Assembly: GCF_000758705.1 (NCBI RefSeq)
Contig: NZ_CP009287.1
Location: 6,014,001-6,078,000 of the forward strand
Source: Paenibacillus graminis
Lineage (GTDB): Bacteria; Bacillota; Bacilli; Paenibacillales; Paenibacillaceae
Length of the DNA: 64,000 bases
Direction of reading: 5' to 3'
The notes under the pieces are model-generated. The model was given only the letters and a program-made list of their open reading frames with translations. It searched no databases and was not told the DNA's origin. Positions 45,540 to 54,936 of the stretch are shown here, piece after piece; positions within the stretch are counted from its first letter, which is position 1; every line of letters begins with the position of its first letter. Both the position numbers and the translations under genes were made by a program.

Positions 45540-45856
45540 TATTTAAACAGCAAGTGTTAACATATCTTTAATCATCGGAACGAACAGAGCCGCAGAAGCA
45601 AGGGAGGCGTCCCAGTTGCAAACATAAACACAACGGATCAAATCGTTATTTCCGGACATGCTCAAGCTCGGGAACAGGCATGCCAAAATTTGACACCAAA
45701 AAAATGATAACGTATTCATAATCATGTTAAAGGTCAGTGGAACCTTTCTCAGCCCGCTAATGGATAATGCAAATACTCAGACAGCATTTGGTGAAACCCA
45801 TATTCCATCCTTACAATTAAACCAACGTCCCCCGTTAACTCAACAATTTTTCACAA
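45540..45856. other. Spacer without supportable gene
   Basis: A 60-codon frame on the minus strand and a 70-codon frame on the plus strand lack ribosome sites and family resemblance. Nothing else was recognised. Confidence 0.3.
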
Positions 45857-45885
45857 AAAAAAAATGGCGCCCAATCCGGTCGCCA
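45857..45885 (-). terminator. Terminator of the TolB-like gene
   Basis: TGGCG and CGCCA arms; on the minus strand ten T follow. Confidence 0.75.
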
Positions 45886-45904
45886 CTTCAAAATGATATT
45901 CATT

Positions 45905-46912
45905 TTAAGTGCAGATGTTCTCCGGAATCCTTCTGACGCGAGGTGACCATTGCAGGGCGGTAATCCGGCCGCCGCTGAGGACGTTCACCGGAACCGGCTC
46001 CCTGATATCGGCAATCCAGAGCTGGCTTGCGCTTTCTGCACCTGCACATCCCGATAAATACGCGATTTGGTCACCTTCCGGCGACCAGCTGACAGGAGTG
46101 GCGAAACAGCCGGAAGCCGCCAATGTCCTTTGATTCTGACCGGTTCGGCTGTCGGTTTGGATGAGAGAATAGTAATCCGGCTCTTTATAGACGGTCGCGC
46201 TGTAGGCGATGCTCCGGGAGTCAGGGGCCCATGCCGGAAAATAATTTTTGGCAAGGGGGCCGCCCTCCAGTGTATAGATGGTGCCGGTGGCCAAATCCAC
46301 CGTCGAAATGATAGAAATGCTCGCACCGGGGAACGTATACAGCGCGAACGTTCCGTCCGGGGAAATCCGCACGTCATGGAGCGGTCCGTCCGTATTGTGC
46401 GTGATTTGCCTCCGGTCTGTGCCATCGGCCCGGATGCGGAAGAGCTGAGTGAGGCCGGTGGAATCCGGAGCCGCGAACAGAAGTTCCTTGCCAGAAGGGA
46501 ACCACTGGACATCGCTGGCTCCCGGCTCCGGGATGGCATAGCTGCGATGTGAGAACGTATCATAGACGACAATTCGCCCGTTTTTGACGTACGTTAGAAA
46601 CCGGCTGTCCGGGGACCAGTCCAGCAGCGTGTAAGGTTCGATTTGGTCGATCCTGGCCACGGCGAGTGTGGCAGTATCCAGCAGATAGACCACATTGCCA
46701 ATGCCGATGAAGGTGATTCTCCTGCTGTCCGGCGACCAATAGGGAATGGAAAATTCCGCACCAAGCCCCTTTGTAAGTTGAAAATTAAGACCTTCTTGCG
46801 GCCGGTACAGCCAAATATCGAACGCTCCTCCGCGGTCCGAAGTGTAGGCAATCCACCCTCGATTGTGATCATAAGGAACAGCTTGCACGGCCAACATCCT
46901 CTCCTGAATCAT
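45905..46912 (-). CDS. TolB-like beta-propeller protein (PD40/WD40-type repeats)
   Basis: This 335-residue protein is made of repeated propeller blades with the PD40 pattern: FSIPYWSPDSRRITFIG, YTLLDWSPDSRFLTYV, DVRISPDGTFALYTFPG, YFPAWAPDSRSIAYSA and ATPVSWSPEGDQIAYLSG. No signal peptide is evident, so it may act in the cytoplasm. Such proteins serve as scaffolds or peptidase-like propellers; a specific role is not readable. It is monocistronic, with a terminator at 45857-45885. Confidence 0.75.
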   Translation of the reverse strand: MIQERMLAVQAVPYDHNRGWIAYTSDRGGAFDIWLYRPQEGLNFQLTKGLGAEFSIPYWSPDSRRITFIGIGNVVYLLDTATLAVARIDQIEPYTLLDWSPDSRFLTYVKNGRIVVYDTFSHRSYAIPEPGASDVQWFPSGKELLFAAPDSTGLTQLFRIRADGTDRRQITHNTDGPLHDVRISPDGTFALYTFPGASISIISTVDLATGTIYTLEGGPLAKNYFPAWAPDSRSIAYSATVYKEPDYYSLIQTDSRTGQNQRTLAASGCFATPVSWSPEGDQIAYLSGCAGAESASQLWIADIREPVPVNVLSGGRITALQWSPRVRRIPENICT

Positions 46913-47046
46913 CTTATATATCAGAAGTATTCAGCGGAGGGCGGTCAGGCGACAGTCCCGGACTTCCATTATCCAATGTACTTGTACAATAAAGGCTTCC
47001 TGAAGATTTGCCCTATCTGACGGCTAGACCACCGGCATATTTAGCG

Positions 47047-47451
47047 TTAATAGCAATCTTGCTCCAGCGCCGTATCGTCATTGCCAATCGTCAATTCCGA
47101 GCTCCCGGATACCGACTCCGTATATCCACAGACGATAACTTCCTTCGTCTCCTTCCGGGAATCGGTATATTTCAGATAGATGGCCCCTTCGCCAATGAAG
47201 CTCAAATCGGGGGTGATTTTTACCGTCTTCCCGCTGGGGATCTCTTGGGTAAACGTATCCCTGGTGTCCCCGCTTCGAATCCCCGTTTCTACCGAAACAA
47301 TATCATAGTCGGACTGATTATGTACCGTTACTGTGAAGCTGCTCATAAAATTGAACAGGTCTGGCAGTGCCTTTAGCACAGGCCAGCCCGCCCAAATACC
47401 GGTCAGCAACGTACAGGCGGCGGCCAGCGGAATCACGGTCCGTTTGTTCAT
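47047..47451 (-). CDS. Small secreted or membrane-anchored protein, unknown
   Basis: About 134 residues from ATG 47451. It has an N-terminal signal/anchor (TVIPLAAACTLLTGIWAGW) and an extracellular, probably beta-sandwich domain (FTVTVHNQSDYDIVSVETG, EIPSGKTVKITPDLSFIGE, IYLKYTDS). The start lies 12 bases after the stop of the AAA ATPase gene, so the two probably form an operon. No function assigned. Confidence 0.65.
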   Translation of the reverse strand: MNKRTVIPLAAACTLLTGIWAGWPVLKALPDLFNFMSSFTVTVHNQSDYDIVSVETGIRSGDTRDTFTQEIPSGKTVKITPDLSFIGEGAIYLKYTDSRKETKEVIVCGYTESVSGSSELTIGNDDTALEQDCY

Positions 47452-47463
47452 TTTTATAACCAC

Positions 47464-48186
47464 CTAATCGATTAGTTCTCTCAGTATTCCTTGCGGATTG
47501 TTCAAAAAAGCTTTCGTCAGCAAATAATGCTCGGTAGATTCATAAGGTGTTTGGGTCAGCCCCTCTTCACTGAGCACATAAATGTCTGCTCCCGGATAGG
47601 CAAGAAGAATCGGTGAATGGGTGGCAATAATGAACTGGGAATTTTGTTTGACCAGCTGATCCATTCTTGCAATCAGGGAAAATTGCCTGGAGGGAGACAA
47701 GGCCGCTTCGGGTTCATCCAGAATATAAAATCCATCCCCCCAAAAGCGGTGCAGCAGCAGCGACATAAAGCTCTCGCCATGCGACTGCGCATGCAGCGAC
47801 TTCCCCCCATAGCTCTGCGCTGCAGCCAGCTGATCCACTTCGGTAGCAACATTATAGAAGCTCTCTGCCCGTAGGAAAAATCCGTCCTTTGGACGCCTTG
47901 CTCCCTTAACCAACGTCATATATTCATAGAGTTCGGAGTGGGACGCCTGTGTAGAAAAGTTGAAATTTCTGGAACCGCCTTCCAGATTGAAGCCGAAGTT
48001 TGCAGCAATCGCTTCCAGCAGGGTGGACTTGCCTGTTCCGTTTTCCCCCACAAAAAAAGTAACCTTGCTCTTAAAATCAATCTGATGAATATGGCGGATG
48101 ACGGGCAGGCTGAACGGATAACGGCGGGGCTTCGGGATGCTGCTTTGATTGATTCTGGCTTGCCTTACATACAGATCGGAGATCAT
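47464..48186 (-). CDS. AAA-family ATPase, RecF/ABC-like
   Basis: About 240 residues. Walker A is GENGTGKST, the signature-like region is QSHGESFMSLL, and Walker B FYILDEPEAALSP is followed by FIIATHSPILLAY. It belongs to the small single-domain ATPases related to RecF/SMC heads (YbaR/predicted ATPase group) whose roles are mostly unknown. I chose ATG 48186 because AAGGGAGTGG precedes it; TTG 48204 is possible. Confidence 0.8.
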   Translation of the reverse strand: MISDLYVRQARINQSSIPKPRRYPFSLPVIRHIHQIDFKSKVTFFVGENGTGKSTLLEAIAANFGFNLEGGSRNFNFSTQASHSELYEYMTLVKGARRPKDGFFLRAESFYNVATEVDQLAAAQSYGGKSLHAQSHGESFMSLLLHRFWGDGFYILDEPEAALSPSRQFSLIARMDQLVKQNSQFIIATHSPILLAYPGADIYVLSEEGLTQTPYESTEHYLLTKAFLNNPQGILRELID

Positions 48187-48281
48187 GTGTTCCACTCCCT
48201 TCAATCAAACATCCCCTTTATCATACCGGGTTCGCCCCGCCTTATCAATTTTAGATGCAATCCGGAAGGATCTTGAAATTA

Positions 48282-48335
48282 GGATAAAAAAAAGAGCAGC
48301 CCAGCGGCCGTTTCATTCACGGCTGTAGGATACCC
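48282..48335 (-). terminator. Probable terminator region after kimA
   Basis: On the minus strand a GC-rich imperfect hairpin (AGCCG/CGGCC with CAGC/GCTG) is followed by TTTTTTTT, right after the kimA stop. Confidence 0.4.
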
Positions 48336-48359
48336 TTTTTCCCGGTTATGCGGAACAAG

Positions 48360-50186
48360 CTATTTCTTCAGGTGATAAGGCACCGTAGTAATAATCACAT
48401 TCCGCCGGTACAGCAGATGTGCACGGAGCAGCAGACTGGATTGGTTATGCAGAATATTGTGCCAGCCTTTCTTCGGAATGAACTGCGGCACGACCACGGT
48501 TACCTGGTAATCGGATTCCCCCGCCTTGCGCTGGACCGTATCGATGAACTTGGTCAGCGGTTGAATGATGCTGCGGTATGGCGAATACAGCGTCACCAGC
48601 CGGATTTCAGGGTGGAAGTTTTTCCATTTTTCTTCGAATATGGCATCGTCCTCTCGCTCGAACGGGACATGCACGGCAATAATCTGCTCGGCGCCGAGCG
48701 ATTTGGCATAACGGAGTGAATTTTCCACCACATGGGTAATCCCTGCAACCGGCAGAATGATGATATTCCCCTCAATCGCCAGCGGCGGCTCCTCACAGGT
48801 GGAGATCCGGAGCTGATCCGCAACAGCCTCATAATGCTTGTGAATCCGGTAGAACAACAGAATGATGAGCGGTAAAAAGACCAGTACCGGCCAGACCTGC
48901 GGAAATTTGGTCAAGAAGAACATCATTGTAACGATGAAACTGATCAGCGCACCCGCAGTGTTGATAATGAACTTGGTGATCCACCCTTGAGGCTTCTGTC
49001 TGATCCATTTGACCATCATCCCGCTCTGGGAGAGGGTGAACGGAATGAACACGCCAACCGCATACAGCGGAATCAAGTGCTCAGTCCGGCCTTCAAAAGC
49101 AATAATCAGGAGAATCGACAGCAGTCCCAGGATAAGAATCCCGTTGGAATAGCCCAGCCTGTCCCCCCGGACCGTGAACATGCGCGGAATGAACTTATCC
49201 TTGGCCAGATTCACCGCCAGCAGCGGAAATGCGGAATAGCCGGTATTGGCCGCCAGCACCAGAATCAGCGCAGTCGTTCCCTGTACAAAGTAATACATGA
49301 AATTCCGGCCAAACACCTGCTCGGCAATAATGGAAACCACCGTGGCATCTTCCCGGGGAGTAACCCCATAGTAATAAGCCATAAATACAATACCGGTGAA
49401 TAACACGGCCAGCAGTGTACCCATAGCCGCCAGTGTTTTGGCAGCGTTATTCGGTGCGGGCGCCTTGAAGTTAGGAATCGCATTGGATATGGCCTCCACC
49501 CCTGTCAGCGCCGAGCTGCCCGAGGAAAATGCCTTCAGCAGCAGGAACAGGCTGATGCCCGCGACCGGTGTACCGATCGGCGTATGCAAATCGGCAGGAA
49601 CGCTGCCGGTAAGGACCCGGAACACGCCGACACCAATCAGGACAAATAAAGCGAGCACAAATAAATAGACCGGATAAGCGAGGAATGACGCCGATTCCGT
49701 TACCCCGCGCAAATTCAGGGTTGTAATAATCAGAACAAAGAGAATGGCAATAAACACATTATACGGATGCAGGCTTGGAAAAGCCGATGTAATCGCGTCC
49801 GTCCCGGCCGAGACACTAACTGCTACCGTTAATATATAGTCCACCAACAGTGAACCGCCGGCCACAAGTCCCGGATACTTCCCAAGATTTTCTTTCGATA
49901 CCACATAGGCTCCGCCGCCGTGGGGATAGGCAAATATAATTTGCCGGTAGGATAAAATCAAGGCCAGCAGCAGAACCAGCACCCCTGCAGCAATAGGGAT
50001 AGAATACCAGAACGCTGCAGCGCTGAGCGTAACCAGCACCAGCAGGATTTGCTCAGGACCATATGCGACCGAGGATAAAGCATCTGAGGAAAGAATCGCC
50101 AGAGCTTTGGTTTTGTTCAGTTTCTGCTCGCCAAGCTGATCTGATTTCAGCGGCCGCCCAATTAAAAATCTTTTTACCGAAGACAT
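48360..50186 (-). CDS. kimA: KimA-type high-affinity potassium importer (APC family)
   Basis: About 608 residues with twelve membrane helices and a cytosolic C-terminal domain. The N-terminal VKRFLIGRPLKSDQLGEQKL and SSDALSSVAYGPEQILLVLV, the inner PHGGGAYVVSKENLGKYPGL and GTPVAGISLFLLLKAFSSGS, and the end HNQSSLLLRAHLLYRR...PYHLKK follow Bacillus KimA closely. It is a proton-coupled potassium symporter that c-di-AMP inhibits. ATG 50186 sits behind GGGTGAGG. In B. subtilis the gene has a c-di-AMP (ydaO) riboswitch; the 150-base spacer here is too short for a full one and I see no sign of it. Confidence 0.9.
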   Translation of the reverse strand: MSSVKRFLIGRPLKSDQLGEQKLNKTKALAILSSDALSSVAYGPEQILLVLVTLSAAAFWYSIPIAAGVLVLLLALILSYRQIIFAYPHGGGAYVVSKENLGKYPGLVAGGSLLVDYILTVAVSVSAGTDAITSAFPSLHPYNVFIAILFVLIITTLNLRGVTESASFLAYPVYLFVLALFVLIGVGVFRVLTGSVPADLHTPIGTPVAGISLFLLLKAFSSGSSALTGVEAISNAIPNFKAPAPNNAAKTLAAMGTLLAVLFTGIVFMAYYYGVTPREDATVVSIIAEQVFGRNFMYYFVQGTTALILVLAANTGYSAFPLLAVNLAKDKFIPRMFTVRGDRLGYSNGILILGLLSILLIIAFEGRTEHLIPLYAVGVFIPFTLSQSGMMVKWIRQKPQGWITKFIINTAGALISFIVTMMFFLTKFPQVWPVLVFLPLIILLFYRIHKHYEAVADQLRISTCEEPPLAIEGNIIILPVAGITHVVENSLRYAKSLGAEQIIAVHVPFEREDDAIFEEKWKNFHPEIRLVTLYSPYRSIIQPLTKFIDTVQRKAGESDYQVTVVVPQFIPKKGWHNILHNQSSLLLRAHLLYRRNVIITTVPYHLKK

Positions 50187-50198
50187 CATCAGCCTCAC

Positions 50199-50336
50199 CC
50201 GTCACTTTTTTAAAGTTATATTACCCTTTGAATTAAATAATAATCTCAGTTCCTTATTATACACTTCCCGGGCAATTACGGCTGATCTTCTTTTCTGTTC
50301 ATATTTCTCCAAAAAGCGGCGTTTGGGGCCGTTGCA
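50199..50336 (-). promoter_or_regulatory. kimA upstream region
   Basis: TATAAT lies on the minus strand near 50255-50265 (GTGTATAATAAGG). A good -35 is not clear. No riboswitch-like structure was seen. Confidence 0.3.
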
Positions 50337-51818
50337 TCAAAATCCAAGCCCGCTTTTGTCCTGGAGCTTAAAATTCCTTTTGCCGTCTCTCGGAATCACG
50401 CTCTGCCGGACAAAAAATCCGGCAATAAGGCCAATCAGAGTAATGGCTGCCGCCAGAATAAATGCATTATGCACGCCGGCCGACAGACTGTTTGCTGCAA
50501 GCTCCTGAGCTGCGGCGCCAGTGTGAGTACGCAGATACTCTTTCTGCCCAGAGGTCATCACACTTACAATCAGGGCTGTACCAACTGCACTGGCGAGCTG
50601 CTGGAGCGTGTTCATAATGGCCGTTCCATGCGGATGAAGCTCCCGCGGCAGCTGGTTCAGACCATTGGTCTGGGCCGGCATCAGGGTGAGTGCAATCCCC
50701 ACGGTCATGCAGCAATGCAGCAGCACAATCCGGTAGACAGGAGTATCCATACTGATTCCTGTGAACATCCACATCGCTGCAGCCAGGATAATCACACCGG
50801 GGATGACAAGTACCCGCGGCCCTGCTTTATCAAAGCTGCGCCCGATAATTGGGGATAAGATCGCATTGATCAACCCCGCAGGCAGCATCAGCAGACCCGC
50901 ATACAGTGCAGACAATGCCAGTGAACCCTGCATAAAGATCGGCAGCAGATACGAGGTGGAGAAGATGGTAAGGAAGCCGATAACAATAAATAATGTGCCT
51001 GCCGTAAACATCGGATACTTGAAGGCACGCAGATTCATGACCGGCTGCTTCATCGTCAGCTGGCGCAAAATAAAAAATACAAGTGCAACGATCCCGGCAC
51101 TGAGCGACAGCACAACTACCGGGCTGCCCCAGCCTCCTTCACCTTCACCCACACTGCTCAGCCCGTATACGATCCCCCCAAAAGCAATCGTCGACAGAAG
51201 GAGCGACAGGATATCAATTTTGGGCTTGGTGATCTGGCCGACATTCTCGATATTGAGCAGTCCGACCGTCAGATCGATAATCAGAAACGGAATGAGTCCC
51301 CAGAACATCCATTGCCAGCTCAGCTTATCTACAATCAGTCCTGACACAGTAGGGCCAAGCGCAGGCGCGACCATCATGACAAGTCCCACCATCCCCATGG
51401 CAGTCCCTCTTTTGGCTGGCGGGATGATCGTTAATACAGTATTGAAAATCACCGGCATCAGGATCGCGGTCCCCGCTGCCTGGATCAGACGGCCCGCCAG
51501 CAGAATCTCAAATCCAGGCGCAAAACCAGCGGCCAGTGTCCCTGCAATGAACAGCGTAATCGCTGTCGTGAACAGCTGGCGGGTCGTAAACCACTGCAGC
51601 AGCAGTGCCGAGACCGGCATAATAATGCTGACCACCAGGATATAGCCTGTCGTGATCCACTGAGCGGTAGATGCTGTCAGATCCCATTTCTCCATCAGCA
51701 CCGGCAGTGCCACGTTCATCATCGTCTCACTGAGCAGACCTATGAATCCCCCCAGCAGCAGCGATACGAGCACGGGGATAATTTTGTATTTGACCTTAAT
51801 TTGTGATGCTTCATTCAT
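50337..51818 (-). CDS. MFS drug exporter, DHA2 (EmrB/LmrB-like) family
   Basis: About 493 residues with fourteen predicted helices. Motif-A-like region QWFTTRQLFTTAITLF and motif C APALGPTVSGLIVD mark a DHA2 proton antiporter. ATG 51818 follows GAGAGGAGCCC. The divergent-side spacer carries direct repeats over a TATAAT box, and a MarR regulator gene lies upstream on the same strand, so drug- or phenol-inducible control is likely. Confidence 0.88.
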   Translation of the reverse strand: MNEASQIKVKYKIIPVLVSLLLGGFIGLLSETMMNVALPVLMEKWDLTASTAQWITTGYILVVSIIMPVSALLLQWFTTRQLFTTAITLFIAGTLAAGFAPGFEILLAGRLIQAAGTAILMPVIFNTVLTIIPPAKRGTAMGMVGLVMMVAPALGPTVSGLIVDKLSWQWMFWGLIPFLIIDLTVGLLNIENVGQITKPKIDILSLLLSTIAFGGIVYGLSSVGEGEGGWGSPVVVLSLSAGIVALVFFILRQLTMKQPVMNLRAFKYPMFTAGTLFIVIGFLTIFSTSYLLPIFMQGSLALSALYAGLLMLPAGLINAILSPIIGRSFDKAGPRVLVIPGVIILAAAMWMFTGISMDTPVYRIVLLHCCMTVGIALTLMPAQTNGLNQLPRELHPHGTAIMNTLQQLASAVGTALIVSVMTSGQKEYLRTHTGAAAQELAANSLSAGVHNAFILAAAITLIGLIAGFFVRQSVIPRDGKRNFKLQDKSGLGF

Positions 51819-51867
51819 GAATAAACGGGCTCCTCTCAATTTCCTAATCCATATTTCTTTTATTTAA

Positions 51868-51900
51868 TACGTTCACTTATTATATGTTCACTTACTGAAT
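51868..51900 (-). promoter_or_regulatory. MFS promoter with direct repeats
   Basis: GTTCACTTA occurs twice (about 51871-51879 and 51884-51892) and flanks TATAAT (minus strand). MarR binding here would block the exporter promoter. Confidence 0.55.
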
Positions 51901-51956
51901 GGAGTCAAGCCATTCCGCTTGGCTTCTATCATCATTCCCTCCTGTATTTGCAGGAA

Positions 51957-52385
51957 TCATCGCATCAGCAGCCTCAATTGTTTGATGAATCCTTCCAGCT
52001 CCGGCTCCAGCTTCGAAAAAAACGTTTTGTCCGCCTCCAGCACGATTTGGTTTGCCCGTTCCATCACATTTGCCCCCGACTCCGTAAGGCGGATCAGCTT
52101 CGCCCGGGTATCCTGAGGATGCGGCACACGGTTGACATACCCCTTCTTCTCCAGTGTCCGCAGGACTTCCGAGGCCATCATCGGGTCCATGAACGAATCG
52201 TGGGCAATCTGAATCTGTGTGGCTCCAGGGGAACCGCCCCGTTCGTTAAGGGAATGGCAGGAGCGCAGCAAAGCAAACTGAACATGCGTCAGATCCACCT
52301 CCTGAAGCTCCTGCTTCATCAGCTTTTGCCAATTATTTGTCACTCTCCACATAATATAGCCTAATTCCTCATTATAGATATCCAT
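51957..52385 (-). CDS. MarR-family transcription regulator
   Basis: This 142-residue winged-helix protein has LTHVQFALLRSCHSL, DPMMASEVLRTLEKKGYVNR and the wing VPHPQDTRAKLIRLTESG, all typical of MarR. It lies upstream of the MFS exporter on the same strand, with the repeat-containing promoter between them, and is probably its repressor. Confidence 0.88.
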   Translation of the reverse strand: MDIYNEELGYIMWRVTNNWQKLMKQELQEVDLTHVQFALLRSCHSLNERGGSPGATQIQIAHDSFMDPMMASEVLRTLEKKGYVNRVPHPQDTRAKLIRLTESGANVMERANQIVLEADKTFFSKLEPELEGFIKQLRLLMR

Positions 52386-52439
52386 TTATAGCCCCCTTGT
52401 CCGCTCTGCTGATCTAGGCCTTAATTATAAACAGCCCGT

Positions 52440-52720
52440 AAAGCTTCGTCAAAAATAGGGGACTTTATCCATAGGGTATGAACCTGCTCCTGTCTTCCTG
52501 GAGGACCTTTCATGACTCCAGCGGCAATTCGAGGTGGAAAAAGGATCACTAATTGGCCCCAGCACACGGATCTCCGAGCCTAAGTTGGAAAAAGGATCAC
52601 TAATTCAGCCCATTTCGCCCCTGAGTAATAAAATCAGCCAATTAAGTTTCCCTTTTTCCACTTAAATCTCCCATTTGTTGATTTGCAGGGGAAATAAGTT
52701 CCCTTTTTCCAACTATTGAT
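52440..52720. repeat. Four-copy GGAAAAAGG intergenic repeat
   Basis: Two direct copies (GTGGAAAAAGGATCACTAAT at 52534 and TTGGAAAAAGGATCACTAAT at 52585) and two inverted relatives (TTTCCCTTTTTCCACTT near 52646-52662, GTTCCCTTTTTCCAACTA near 52698-52715). A relative occurs at 141-158. They can fold on each other. No gene is present from 52440 to 52930. Confidence 0.6.
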
Positions 52721-52935
52721 TATTCACCTGCTTCTTCGCCAGCTAACCGGAACAACTATCGGATCGGGCTGGCGTCGTTTCCGGGCAACCCCGCCTTCGG
52801 CGCTTAATAACGGAACTTCTGCCGTTGCTTCCAGGCAACCGCTATGCTCTAGATGAACCAACCAGACCAAAGCTCCTTTTATCTCCTTACACTTATCCAC
52901 GGCTGAAAAAACACATAATTTCCTGTACAATAAAT

Positions 52936-52975
52936 AAGCCTCCAGAGTTATTCATAGCTCTGGAGGCTTTTCTTA
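52936..52975. terminator. Bidirectional terminator
   Basis: AGCCTCCAGAG and CTCTGGAGGCT form an 11-bp stem; TTTTCTT follows on the plus strand. It ends the Cse60-like gene on the minus strand. Confidence 0.8.
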
Positions 52976-52984
52976 GGATACCGC

Positions 52985-53188
52985 TTATTTTGTAAAGATA
53001 ACCATTGCTGTGTATTTGGTATCAGAGGGACCCTTGTGTGCTGTATTTGTTGATACAGTGGTAGGAACAGCCTGATATTTGATATCTATAAGCTGTCCTT
53101 GCTTCATTGCCGATATGAGTTCATCTATCATATCACTAAGCTCCGTGATGTCGTGAGCTTCAAATGTTTCAACCGCATAATATGCCAT
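52985..53188 (-). CDS. Cse60-like small sporulation protein
   Basis: About 67 residues: MAYYAVETFEAHDITELSDM, then ELISAMKQGQLIDIKYQAVP and YTAMVIF at the end. The DIKY core and closing beta-strand fit the Cse60 family of small proteins made under the mother-cell sigma factor SigE in Bacillus. GGAGGTGATTGAA directly precedes ATG 53188. No clear SigE promoter was picked out. Confidence 0.6.
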   Translation of the reverse strand: MAYYAVETFEAHDITELSDMIDELISAMKQGQLIDIKYQAVPTTVSTNTAHKGPSDTKYTAMVIFTK

Positions 53189-53451
53189 TTCAATCACCTC
53201 CTGAATATCAAAATTCGACGCCAGGAATTATTTTCCTCCTTTTACTTTATTATTTTTTCATTATAAGGAACGCAATCCTTCATATTACATCAAATTCTAT
53301 TTTGTGGGATTGGCTGTGAACTACCGGCGGGAGTATAGTGGAGGGTAACTGTTTTGGGAGGGATGCCTTGAATCCTTTACCGTTTTGATACTACTTTGCG
53401 GATCGACCTGGGATATACTAGCCACAGACCTAACAAAGGAGATTATACTTT

Positions 53452-54921
53452 ATGAATAAATCAGCGCTAAGCGCTCTTCTTGGATTAACTGTCCTCGTGA
53501 CAGGCTGCAGTACGATGAAAACCCCCAGCGATTTGCTTAAGGCTCCGTCTCAGGGAAGCGCGGATGGAACGATAACAAGCATTGTTCAGCCTTTCCTGTC
53601 TGCAGGTGCCCACCTGACGGTGCCTGTACAATCGGAGTCCAGCAGTGCCATCCAATTGCAGGATCTTGATAAGGACGGGCAGGATGAAATCCTGGCCTTC
53701 TATAAAACAGATAAAACCGACTATGAAATCAATGCGCTTGTACTGTCCAAAACCGGCGGTGAATGGAAAAAGCTGATCAACATTACCGGAGTCGGCAGTG
53801 AGCTGGACTATGTAAAGTATGCTGATGTCACTGGGGATGGAGCGGCGGATGTGCTGCTGGGATTCAGCGGCGGTGAAGGCCTGGGCAGGGAGCTGTCAGT
53901 ATACAGCCTCAGCGGCGGCCAATTATCGGAGATTCTGAAGCAGCCTTATGATTATCTGGCGGTCGGGGATATGACGAACGAAGGAAAAACAGACATCGCT
54001 TTGATCCATTCAACAGTCGATGGCGATAACCAGCCTGAGTCCCACCTCCAGCTGCTGAGGCTTCACGGCGGCAAGCTGCAGAGCTTATCCGACCAGAACA
54101 TTAGCGGCATGGTCATGCAAGCGATGTATGCCAAGGTGGCCCCAGCGAAAAGCGCACTGATTATCGACGCAGCCATTGGCGCGCATTCTTCCTATACCTC
54201 ACTGCTGACCTGGGCTAAGGGTTCTTTTACTGATATACTTGCAGCAGAGGATTATCAGCATCCGGCGCTGGCAGAGAGCAAGAATCTGGTGCTAAAGCCG
54301 CTTGCTCCTGAACCGGACGGCTTGCTGGGCGAACACAGCTTGGCAATTAAGGACTATCCGCTGTACAGCGAGGACGTGAATGGAGATGGAATCGTTGAGA
54401 TCGGCTTTCTTGTTCCTCCTGCCGGTTCACAGAGCTTCGCGCCTCTGGCCACCCCTTTTATTACTAAATATTATCAATGGGACGGCCAGACAGGACTGAA
54501 GCTGGTGCAGGAGCAGTTCGACCGGTGGGGATTCAATTTTCATATCCCGGCGTCCTGGATAGGCAAATACCAATTGGATCTTACAGGGGAATCCCCTGCT
54601 CCATGGGAGCATATAAGCTTCAGCTACAAGGATGCAAATTCCGGTGAAAAAGCCCAGCTGCTGGAACTGCGCCTGCTGACAAAAAAAGATTGGCAGGCAG
54701 TTGAAGCACAGCTGATTGCAGCTAAGGTTTCCTACAAACTGCTCTACGAATTGCAGAACACAAGTGATGAAACGGCGCCAACCGTGCTCGTTGCCGCGCT
54801 GCCCGCCGCAAATGCCGGCAGCAAGCTCACGGGGTCCGCAGCCCGGGAGTATGAGCAGCTGAAGCTGACGCTGGAGGAAGTCCAGCAGCTGGCCGGCACA
54901 CCGCAGAAGCCCCGGCCATAA
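53452..54921 (+). CDS. Lipoprotein with FG-GAP/VCBS-like repeats
   Basis: This 489-residue lipoprotein has the signal peptide NKSALSALLGLTVLVTGC (lipobox LVTGC). Repeated calcium-type loops follow: DLDKDGQDEILAFYKTDKTD, YADVTGDGAADVLLGFSGGE, VGDMTNEGKTDIALIHS and EDVNGDGIVEIGFLVPP. These are FG-GAP-like propeller blades. AAAGGAG precedes the ATG. It lies 15 bp before a response regulator and histidine kinase, so the three may form an operon in which this surface protein feeds the sensor. Confidence 0.75.
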   Translation: MNKSALSALLGLTVLVTGCSTMKTPSDLLKAPSQGSADGTITSIVQPFLSAGAHLTVPVQSESSSAIQLQDLDKDGQDEILAFYKTDKTDYEINALVLSKTGGEWKKLINITGVGSELDYVKYADVTGDGAADVLLGFSGGEGLGRELSVYSLSGGQLSEILKQPYDYLAVGDMTNEGKTDIALIHSTVDGDNQPESHLQLLRLHGGKLQSLSDQNISGMVMQAMYAKVAPAKSALIIDAAIGAHSSYTSLLTWAKGSFTDILAAEDYQHPALAESKNLVLKPLAPEPDGLLGEHSLAIKDYPLYSEDVNGDGIVEIGFLVPPAGSQSFAPLATPFITKYYQWDGQTGLKLVQEQFDRWGFNFHIPASWIGKYQLDLTGESPAPWEHISFSYKDANSGEKAQLLELRLLTKKDWQAVEAQLIAAKVSYKLLYELQNTSDETAPTVLVAALPAANAGSKLTGSAAREYEQLKLTLEEVQQLAGTPQKPRP

Positions 54922-54936
54922 CAAGGAGTTGGAATC

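Noticed and set aside
45543..45725. 60-codon frame upstream of the synthetase operon, considered as a peptide precursor
   Set aside because: No ribosome site, no leader/core pattern, no modification genes.
48360..50186. Generic amino-acid permease
   Set aside because: Sequence follows KimA closely along its whole length including the C-terminal domain.
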